From Beroe ovata (lineage: Eukaryota; Ctenophora; Nuda; Beroida; Beroidae): 28,665 nt of DNA. Both the position numbers and the translations under genes were made by a program. Below, piece by piece: positions 21,201-28,665 of the stretch; the stretch's first letter is position 1, and each line of letters starts with the position of its first letter. The notes under the pieces are model-generated. The model did no database searches. It saw only the letters and a list, made by a program, of their open reading frames with translations, and was not told the origin of the DNA. The stretch is from contig CAMPET010000040.1 in assembly GCA_946803715.1 (NCBI GenBank), forward strand, positions 113,811 through 142,475, in the 5' to 3' direction.

Positions 21201-23440
21201 GTTGTGGTAACACTTCCCACAGATGTACACCCTGTTTTTGTGTAGATGTTGGTATCGGCAGTAGGAGTTGGACGGGGCGTGTGGTCCTTCGTGAGAAACT
21301 GACAGTTTGCATTGGTTCCTGGGGTGTCACGTTGGCGTTATTGTCAGAGAGGTATCAAGAATAATAGGTGTCGAGATTCATGACATCGATCAGATTAGAG
21401 GATTGCACCCAAACGGGTCGACCGATGGACCATATTGAAGGATCGATATGGTGATAGATTGTAACCCCTCTTCTGCCAGAAAATGGCAATTTTCGATGAC
21501 TATCTGAGGATAGCTCACTATCTGAGGATACCAGATAGCTCACAAAGTGTGACCCACTTACCCACAACTGAGGCACAGTTCAGGACATCTGAAGAACTCA
21601 TCCGAAAATGTGGCCAGAGGTTGCGGAGTAATTGAGTTACTGAACTTACTGTTCAATACCTGGAAATAATAACGGTTTATAGTTTTGTAACCTCATAATA
21701 TCAGAAACATATCGTCCCATGACGGCGGAAAGTTGCTAGATCAACGATAAAATCATCGTCGTATCGAATACTCCACGACATCTGATCTCGGAAACAGCAC
21801 ATTTACAAGTGAAACCTGAAGTGTCTCCATTATGACAGACAATGATTTCCTGTTTCTAACGCTACTTCCACCAAGCTCCTCCAATACAGTGTCTCGTATT
21901 TTCGTGAAATCGGTTGGCTGTTTCCCAGATTTAGTACCAACATAACGGATTTTACTGTATGCCTGAGAATGAGTTATTGAGACAAACAGACACCAGAGGG
22001 CATCGAAACTACTTGTACTTCCAAACTTGGTACTTGTTCGTCCAAACTAGTTGTTCGTCCAAACTGCTGTATTCTAATTTCTGACAACCTTGGTCGACTT
22101 CAGCACTTTCTAACAAGATTGATACATTGATATTTTACCTTAGGGTATTCCCCTAGCACCAGGAATCGACTGGTTATCTCATCATCTGCTCTGTTGCTTG
22201 ACTCGTTACCAAGTGATTTCTGATCGTCAGTCAGTGTCTGAAGAGTGACATAACAACGGCGTTATAGTGACGTCATATTGCATCGATAATTACCAGTGGT
22301 CGACACATCCATGTTTGTTTTTCGAATAATTTGCGCATTTTTTGGCAAGATCGGAATTACCAGACTAACCATGTCTGTGGTACAGTCAAGAGTATCTGTG
22401 AACTGTGTTTCATGAACTATGATCACTTTAGGACCTAGTTTAGAAATTGTTGCTTCGATTCCATGCTTATCCAAGACACCCTGCAAAAGTAATCATTTGA
22501 AACACGGGCAGTTAATTTTGGAAATTAGTGATTTTTAAAGTCACCATTCATCTGAGGAACACTGCATCGAAGGAAGCCGGTAATTTCAAGTCACCTGGAG
22601 CTCAGCACTAAAATGTTGGCAGAACACCGTGCTAGCATCCATGAGGAAACTGAACATATCATTGTGAAGTCGCTCTGCACGGGTCCTGTACAGAGCTACA
22701 TCAGAGAGAGCAAGGATTTTGAGTAGCAGTCGTGTCCGGCGGTTCAAATTCCCACTTATTCCTGGGAGAATTTCTAGTTTGCTATTTATAGAAAGGAATG
22801 TCTGGATAGAAAAATGTCTGAGTAGAAGATTAGAAGTGTTAGCTAACTAAAATGACATTAAACGTTTCCATTACCGAGCAGTCCTTCTGTGTCAATGATC
22901 AGTGTGTTTGAAGCAGGATCGTACGCAACCCACATTCCAATAGTTCCTGGCTTCTGTGATACACAATGAATGATCAAAATGATGAATGTTATAGAGTGAT
23001 CAGATTCATTTGTTTGCTTAACCTTGCTATAAGGAAATATTCTTTTAAGTAATCAGAGAGCAAACCTGGCTTGATGAAGTTACAAAAACTTCCTGACCAT
23101 CAAAGAACAAATGATTCAAAGTATGTGACTTGCCATCCCCGGTGTTACCAAATATTGACAACACATTCACTGGTCTGTCTGGTGACATGCCAAGTGAATC
23201 AGCAAGGGAAGCTACATCTTTAACCTGAGACAAATTCAGTAACAATATAAGATATTTCACTCCAACTGAACTGCCCCATTTTTTTGCGCTCATACTTACA
23301 CACAAGACTTCACAATCATCAACTAAAAGTACACTCTTGCTTGCGATTGGAAGTATTTCTTCATCACTCATTGCCTTCCTTGTTGACTGGGCCATTTCTT
23401 TGTACTTTCTTATTGACTTTAATGTGTGATCTTTGTGTTT
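18194..23440 (-). CDS. ZFYVE1: ZFYVE1 (DFCP1)-like protein: ATPase-like domain plus tandem FYVE zinc fingers
   Basis: DFCP1 binds PI3P, marks omegasomes and lipid droplets, and has an N-terminal nucleotide-binding domain. Minus-strand exons: 23300-23440 (ATG at 23395 if no upstream exon is used), 23066-23224, 22875-22953, 22595-22761, 22370-22480, 22139-22237, 21816-21962, 21562-21659, 21186-21318, 20679-20746, 20352-20469, 19568-19637, 19376-19467, 19106-19201, 18854-18926, 18493-18663, 18194-18354. Phases agree throughout. From Met at 23395 the protein has 645 residues. Walker A is GNTGDGKS (58-65), and DTEGLLG (106-112) follows. SLCLSCG-like PELCLSCG, CRYQHLH and IECDKCGVIYRSRQYWYG match the middle zinc-binding region. 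FYVE 1 (from 480) has HKHHCRACG, and FYVE 2 (from 594) has DKHHCRNCG and PVRVCDTC. Human ZFYVE1 has about 777 residues because of an N-terminal zinc-finger region, apparently encoded upstream here. Confidence 0.96.
19905..19985. repeat. CG-rich block in ZFYVE1-like intron
   Basis: Contains TGCGCGCAGCG, ACGCGCGCGCGTCG and TTTAGCGCG in an AT-rich intron. It is probably a decayed fragment of the same CG-rich repeat class as elsewhere. No ends are defined. Confidence 0.4.
21117..21180. repeat. About 20-bp tandem repeat with ACGCGTGAT core in ZFYVE1-like intron
   Basis: Three imperfect units, each with ACGCGTGATNA and, in the first two, a following CCAGA, end just before TCACGTGA. It lies directly downstream of the donor of the exon ending at 21186. 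Confidence 0.75.
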
Positions 23441-23552
23441 CTTGAAGGTGATAGTATCAGTAGAACCAATTTATCAAAATTGAATGGCACAATTGGTGTC
23501 AGTCAATGAATATAGCAGTAAACAAGTATTAATGGCAAATTTTGAGTCTTAC

Positions 23553-23638
23553 AAGGTGCTGCCGTTCAGAACAAAGTTTGCAGAAGAAAGCAATGTCATC
23601 AAAGACGGAATCCCCACAATCAGAACATGTCACAACAG
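23553..23638 (-). CDS. ZFYVE1: Likely upstream zinc-finger exon of the ZFYVE1-like gene
   Basis: An 86-nt exon with a TTTTCCAG acceptor and a GTAAGA donor. It encodes VTCSDCGDSVFDD and then AFFCKLCSERQHL, a C-x2-C ... C-x2-C-x4-H zinc-binding pattern like the N-terminal B-box-type region of ZFYVE1. Its phase fits both the exon at 23739-23811 and the extended exon starting at 23440, which continues KHKDH and would supply further His ligands. The acceptor at 23440 (TTCAAG) is weak, so the exact join is uncertain. Confidence 0.7.
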
Positions 23639-23738
23639 CTGGAAAAGTTCACAGGCATATCAATAAGTGAATGAATGATTATAGTAATAGCTTATTAACT
23701 GAATGAATATTTAGGCAATTTCATGGCATACTATATAC

Positions 23739-23811
23739 CTTGATTGTGAGGCTTGCACCAAAACTGGCAAAGAATCTGACTCATGCACAGGTGTCCTTGT
23801 TCATTGTCATG
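23739..23811 (-). CDS. ZFYVE1: Possible additional 5' exon of the ZFYVE1-like gene
   Basis: A 73-nt segment with an AATCAG acceptor and a GTATAT donor. Only one frame is open; it has Cys/His-rich content (HLCMSQILCQFWCKPHNQ) and ends in the phase required by the next exon. It would belong to the N-terminal zinc-binding region. No initiator exon was identified, and the MITE at 24024-24137 lies only about 210 bp further upstream. Confidence 0.45.
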
Positions 23812-24023
23812 CTGATTCAATGTAGGAAGTCATAACTTGTTATGCAAGTTGATCAGATACATAATGTTAAATCAATTTGAGGAAAAAGTAGCAATTTTTA
23901 CATGCAACCAGTTATTCAGACCCTAAAATCCACCTTGTAATAGATACATTGACACCCATTCTCTCAAGAGGATGTTTTCAACACCTGCTATTAAATTTGA
24001 TCAAAAACTACTGTAAGTCCGTT

Positions 24024-24137
24024 TTGTCAGATGTTACCTGACCTGTTTCTCGCGCGAGCGCGCCTTCATCGAAGGCCGAAACATGAAGGCCTTCGATGAA
24101 GGCGCGCGCGCCGCGCGCGAGAAACTGAAGTCAGATA
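24024..24137. mobile_element. MITE family 2, copy a (giant hairpin)
   Basis: Starts TTGTCAGATGTTACCTGACC like the copy at 9827. The left arm GTTTCTCGCGCGAGCGCGCC then TTCATCGAAGGCC is mirrored by GGCCTTCGATGAAGG, then CGCGCGCGCCGCGCGCGAG and AAACTGAAGTCAGAT. The loop is about 8 bases near 24082. The extreme right end seen in the other copy (TCTGACAA) is missing, so this copy is 3' truncated or diverged. Confidence 0.85.
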
Positions 24138-24794
24138 TAGTAGACGGCCAAATAGTTTACCCATGGGCGTTTTGAGACGTTTGCGCAGGGAAGCGTCGTT
24201 TGGCCAATCACGATGCTGAATTAAGTCACGTGACTAGCGCGCGCTCCTCACTAGTGGGACATAGCATATGTCAGCGATGCAGAGATTCCAGGGGTATTTG
24301 ATTTCAAGAAAGTTGGAAAAGAAGACTTGTAAGAAAGTTGTTGATGGTACAAAAGTCATATAAAGAATCCTAAGGCTATAAAATGCCGCTGAAGAGGGGT
24401 GACTAAATTTCATAAAGTTCGCCGGGATATAGTGATTTTTTTAAAACACGCTGAGTATCATTTTACAGATCTCGTAATGCACGCTAAAAATTATATGGGC
24501 TCCTCATAATGCATAGCAGTTGCCGTACTTTACAGAGTTTATAACGTGTAGGTGAACATTATGAAAACAGATGGATATCAATGATCCAAGAGAAAATACG
24601 ATGACGTGAAAAAATTTTTGAAGGGCAGATGTTGTATAATGACGTCAATGTGTTCATTTCCAGTTGAAACTGCTTATCACACTGCCCGTAATTGACTGAA
24701 AAAGGCGATAACCATTTTCGCACCATTCGTTAACCTACTCATTCAGAATGATCGTTTCTGTCCGTTTTCACATTGAAACACTTTTCGGATTCTT

Positions 24795-24981
24795 TATAAC
24801 CTTTAAAACCTCAGATTCATACTTTATGAAAAAAATAAAACACTCCCTTCGGTCGTGTTTTATTTGTGATTGAATCACTCGCTTTCAGCTCGTGATTCAA
24901 TCAGAATATAATGCACTCAGCCCTGCGGTCTTCGTGCATTATATTTCATAAAGTATTCGTCTTCCGGTTTTAAAGCTTATA
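24795..24981. repeat. Cloverleaf-like multi-branched palindrome
   Basis: An outer helix pairs CTTTAAAACC (24801-24810) with GGTTTTAAAG (24966-24975) and ATACTTTATGAAA (24819-24831) with TTTCATAAAGTAT (24944-24956). It encloses three adjacent perfect hairpins. The first is AATAAAACAC with GTGTTTTATT (24834-24864), the second GATTGAATCAC with GTGATTCAATC (24868-24902), and the third AATATAATGCAC with GTGCATTATATT (24905-24945). Junction gaps are 0-3 nt. All three hairpin tips read CACTC...TCGTG. The function is unknown. Confidence 0.88.
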
Positions 24982-25073
24982 TAATCGTCACCCAAAAAAC
25001 GACAAACACCCTCGATTTCGGCGATTTCAAGTCGCTATAACTTCGCCATTTTTCATCCGATTGACTTGAAACT

Positions 25074-25074
25074 N
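25074..25074. other. Ambiguous base in spacer
   Basis: A single N about 95 bp to the left of the lectin-like stop codon. The surrounding sequence gives no reason to suspect a rearrangement. Confidence 0.95.
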
Positions 25075-25169
25075 ATGCAAAAATATTTACACAATCCTAC
25101 AAAACTTGTTCAATAGCATGTTATATAGATTTCTGTAATGTCATTTTTGTTGTGAATAATTGTCTCTTA

Positions 25170-28100
25170 TTACTTTATGTAAAGTCTCCCCCATGTGCTA
25201 GCATCATGCACTCCTTTGTGATTAGGGTTCTCTGTAGAAGAGGCAAGCACATTGCCATTCCATGGCCCACTACATCTGGATTTATCACATCGGGCAGTTG
25301 TACATGTTGTTTGCGTATCCATTGACATGTGCCAATCCTGGAAATCAATTATGTTTCAATTGATTTGTATTGAAATTGGGATTGGATTGAATGTATTGCC
25401 AATCATTGTAGCCATTTCATTGCAAATCATTTAAGGCATAAACATACCATGGTCTCTAGAGAGTAGCTGTTAGCCATTCCAGCTCCCATCAACCCACATC
25501 TGGTGCCTCCAAATCCTAGAACTGGTACTTTGTCTTTCCCACCTTCATTCAATGCACAGCCTAAAAAGTGTGATTTATAATTTTTATACACAATTCTATT
25601 ACATTTCATTGTATTCATATTAACCACTACCTATTTTTCAGAAATCAAGGTTTGATGTACCTGCTCCAATACTTTTCTCGGGATACACAAGTAATGCTCC
25701 ATGAGTTCTCCATGGTGCACTTGAAGAGTCAACATGGTCTTCAGGTCCAACTACTGGTTCATGGGTGCAGGCAGTGAATTGCATAATGATATCATGCAGG
25801 GTTCTCTTTTGCTTACCCATATAGAAAGTCATCTGTCCAAACCTGGTAGGTATCATTTAGCCATGAATAAAATCAATATATATTGGCCTCAGTCACTTAG
25901 ATTCTTATTCACTGATTCTCACTATTCCGCATACCTGTCCTCAACCATTATCTCATTTCCAGCAACTTCACTCCATGCTGGACCTTTGTAATCAGCATCT
26001 TGAGATTTTCCAGGGCTGCCGAATGTCTTGGAGTTCCTCCAATTTGTCAAGTTACCTTTACCCCACGACACAACTCTGTCAGTATTCACGAAAGATGCAA
26101 CCAAGGTCCAAGAGAGAGGCTCATAGTTTCTTTCAGTCTGTGAAATATATACCACTATCATTGTCAAATCTTAATACCAACATGCATACAGTCTGGAATG
26201 ATGATTTCACATTAATTGTGATCAGAAATCAGAATCTACATACCATCTTACAGTAGGTTTCATAACTGTCCCCCTTCTTGTCAAACAAGGTATAAACTCC
26301 CGAGGGGAAGTCTGTGGAAATCCGCAACAAATCTTCACAGGAATGGGCCTGCATGTCAGTCACTTGTCGCTTCAGTCGGTCATTAATAGTACCGTTCTCT
26401 GTGGATGATAACGATCATATATCATCATAACAAAATTATCCCTTGTGACATGTCTGACAACATTTATTAAAGATGGGTCCAACTTTTAAACAAGGTTTCG
26501 GATAATTTTACCTGGGGTGGATGAGGGAGTAGTTGGTAGGATAGCATTATCAGGTAAAGCGTCAGTTGGTAGAGGTTTCTTGTCTTCATCGTCATCGGAT
26601 TCTAGAAGAGGTTTTTCTTATTAGAACTGTGTCTTCCGTGTTAAAGAGAATTTTTCAGGTGTGTTTATTGTAACTGACATGGAATTTAGTTGTAATATAC
26701 CTGATTCTTCGCTAGGGGGGATTGTAGTTGGTACAATAACATCATCTGGTGTTTCATCTGTTGGTATCAAGCCTCCATCTTCATCAGATTCTGGGTTAAC
26801 AAGTTGATTATAAACTAGGAATAGTGAAGTTCATAAACTAGACGTTTTTTCCGACTATATTGAAAAACTCTCTCTCTCACCCTCTGGGCAAACTTCAAAG
26901 CACACTTTCTCCCTGAACAGAGTGGTGCAGTTGAAGTGGTCGAAGCAGCTCGGATGTTCCATTGACCATTTGGGACAGTTTCGGGCATTCATACATGACC
27001 TCATCTGCGAAGATGATCAATATTACTCAGATTATAAAGTACATGATCCATTTTTCAATCAAGTCTTCAAATTCTCCCCACAACACCAAATGAACCCCTC
27101 AGTAGCTCCCATTGTCTCTTCCCCTAGCATACCTGAGGGATTGATCCCACTCCACAATGCTCCTCAGGTATACACTTGTAGATGTCAACCCAGGTTCCAA
27201 GCAGACGATCAGTATCAATCTGTGACGTCATGATTCGTTAATCACGATGGATTAATGGATGACGAGAGGATTACTTAATCACTGAATAACCGTTGATATA
27301 GCCTTTGCCATACCCCAAATCACAAAAATAACGTGTCAGGTTCAGCACGTGACACACACATCAGCTTACCACATGAGGATCACTGCAGGGCACATCACAT
27401 GTTCCCAGGGTGACCAGGTCGGAACAGCCCATATCCAGAAGTCGGGAACAGCGCTCGTGGGAGTCCCGGGGACATGTCTTCTGCTGGAGACACTCTCGCA
27501 CCTAAGGTGGGATATTGGTTATATTCTTGATATCATATACAATCCGAGAGGACAAATTGTATATCCTCAATTTGCAATAAAGTTCACATCAACCCCCTAT
27601 AATACTTCTAAATTTCAAGTTTCAACCCCTCCCCCAATGTAACATCCCCAATAAAACATTGCAATTTCCACCCCTCCTCCAATCCAGCAATAAAAACGAT
27701 CCCCTATTCCTAACTAACCAGCAGCTGAGTGCCAGCTTCAGGACCACAAGACTCGTGAGTTGGTGACATCTGAACTGGGTGACACTCACCGTGAGGTACC
27801 CAGTCTCCCAGTGGCTGAAACGGGGGGAGTCACGCGTTAATTGTAACGCGAGATGCGTGACTCACGTTAGTTAGTGCGTGACAGTGGTATCAAAGCAAGT
27901 CTTATGCGTGGTTATAAAGCCAAGCGACACATTTTCATGCTTCGTGTTTCGTAGGTAGACGCATTCATTGACCAAACTCAAAGTTTATCGTAAAGTTATG
28001 GAGTCACTGAACTTATCAAAAGTTAACTCACGTCTAGACATGTCACGTGACACTCCATAACCACATACAGCTCAGGGCAGTTGAGGAACATTGGACAGTT

Positions 28101-28228
28101 TGTTTTGTTCAACTCGTCCGGGCAGGTCTCATCGAAGTAGCATGAGTACACGTGCACATCCTCACCAGGGCCGCATTCCGCGCCATCCTCCGCCATGCAG
28201 CCGCCAAAACTGACCAGCTCGCCCAAAT
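25170..28228 (-). CDS. Secreted TSP1-like-repeat and intelectin/fibrinogen-related domain protein, 5' end missing
   Basis: Minus-strand exons: 28032-28228, 27719-27814, 27370-27501, 27133-27219, 26881-27004, 26701-26790, 26512-26601, 26244-26398, 25935-26137, 25661-25842, 25448-25560, 25170-25337. Phases agree, giving at least 544 residues. Three Cys-rich units each follow LG-x-W/L-V, C, CG-x-G/A, C-x5-CP, C, C, C-x3-C, resembling thrombospondin type 1 repeats with extra cysteines. Two acidic Pro/Thr linkers of equal size follow. The C-terminal domain begins SCEDLL and SGVYTLFDKKGDSYETYC, continues WTLVASF and NWRNSKTFGSPG, then DADYKGPAW, and ends WGRLYIK. This pattern is like intelectins and fibrinogen-related lectins. 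A carbohydrate-binding or extracellular-matrix role is inferred. The first exon enters in phase 1 from an exon to the right of the N at 28237, so the signal peptide is not in view. Confidence 0.83.
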
Positions 28229-28236
28229 CTGTGAGG

Positions 28237-28237
28237 N
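28237..28237. other. Ambiguous base between lectin-like exon and copia fragment
   Basis: A single N lies 9 bp upstream of the most 5' visible lectin-like exon and one base before the open copia frame. This suggests a joined contig or an ambiguous insertion boundary. Confidence 0.95.
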
Positions 28238-28665
28238 GGAGTTTTCTTTGACAGACTAGAGAATTTTGAGTTGTTTGAAAAAAGTCCTGAAACTAACGAC
28301 CAGGGAGAAGTGCAAGTGGAGTATCTTGCTGAAAGTGAGCAGGTGAACTGCATTTCAAGAGAAGTGCCAGCAACCAGGTATCAGGAACCCCATGTCATAG
28401 CCGCTATGAAGATGGAAGTGGAATGTTGGACCCAAAATGAGGCATTTGTTGAAGTTGAGGATAGAGGTCAGTCATACCTATCATCTAGATGGGTTATCAG
28501 AGAGACTGTTGATAAAGAAGATCAGTCGAAGTGGAATTGCAAAGCAAGATTAGTTGTTCGAGGGTATGAAGAGTTGTTGAAAGATGAGAACTTTGATGTA
28601 CAGACAAGCTCTCCTACCTCAGAGAAGAGATCACAGAGACTCATGTTCAATATTGCTGTCAGCAA
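28238..28665 (+). mobile_element. Ty1/copia-type retrotransposon pol fragment (reverse transcriptase N-terminus)
   Basis: One frame is open from just after the N at 28237 to the window end (142 codons). It contains the copia-type RVT_2 landmarks in order: an AAMKMEVE segment, a SSRWVIRETVD segment equivalent to the usual W-V-F-K region, then KARLVVRGYEE, and an SSPTSEKRSQRLMFNIAVS segment equivalent to the A/S-P-T region. The catalytic YVDD motif would lie beyond the window. Upstream integrase and gag are absent because the frame begins at the N. It may be an intact element continuing right or a fragment. Confidence 0.78.

Larger units (their letters stand above)
23812..25169. other. Intergenic spacer with hairpin elements
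   Basis: No exon chain is visible between the ZFYVE1-like 5' exons and the lectin-like stop codon. The spacer contains MITE family 2 copy a, about 650 bp of unassigned AT-rich sequence, the cloverleaf palindrome at 24795-24981 and an N at 25074. Confidence 0.6.

Noticed and set aside
23484-23666. Plus-strand 60-codon gene
   Set aside because: It is antisense to the zinc-finger exon of the ZFYVE1-like gene and has no family similarity.
24801-24975. The cloverleaf palindrome as a tRNA-like gene
   Set aside because: It is about twice tRNA size, the arms have long loops, and there is no A/B box, T-loop or anticodon pattern.
25734-26256. Plus-strand open frames of 85-93 codons
   Set aside because: They are antisense shadows of the lectin-like exons, whose minus-strand reading has consistent phases and domain similarity.

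Overview
This window is animal nuclear DNA. Four genes can be rebuilt exon by exon with GT-AG introns, mostly under 500 bases, and consistent splice phases, and a fifth is cut off at its 5' end. No operons, CRISPR arrays or rRNA/tRNA genes were seen. Protein content (phenylalanine hydroxylase, a type I beta-secretase-like protease, a ZFYVE1/DFCP1 homologue, an ADF/cofilin and a secreted Cys-rich intelectin-like protein), short introns and abundant CG-rich palindromic repeats suggest an invertebrate. A sponge or other early-branching metazoan is my best guess, but this is inference and not certain.

Layout from left to right: 1-2880 is non-genic with CA microsatellites. An ADF/cofilin gene lies on the minus strand (3349-4118). 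A CG-rich foldback element with a nested MITE occupies 4659-5394. A complete 13-exon beta-secretase-like (BACE) gene is on the minus strand (5671-8966). The spacer 8967-10797 carries a MITE nested inside another MITE with a visible 9-bp target-site duplication. An 11-exon phenylalanine hydroxylase gene (PAH) is on the plus strand (10798-17338). Tail-to-tail with it is a ZFYVE1-like gene on the minus strand (18194 to about 23811, 17 confident coding exons plus two likely upstream zinc-finger exons). A spacer at 23812-25169 holds a second hairpin MITE and a striking four-helix cloverleaf palindrome. An incomplete minus-strand gene (25170-28228) encodes TSP1-like Cys-rich repeats, two duplicated acidic linker exons and an intelectin/fibrinogen-related domain. 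From 28238 to the end there is an open fragment of a Ty1/copia-type reverse transcriptase.

The genes are unrelated housekeeping or cell-surface functions and do not form a pathway. The most unusual material is structural. The cloverleaf palindrome is at 24795-24981. The PAH gene holds three separate partial exon/acceptor duplications associated with CCCACT-type pyrimidine tracts. Complementary short-repeat arrays flank PAH exons 8-9. The lectin-like gene has an uncommon domain order. Three single N bases (13064, 25074, 28237) sit at or near suspicious junctions, so the PAH exon duplication and the copia junction could be assembly effects.
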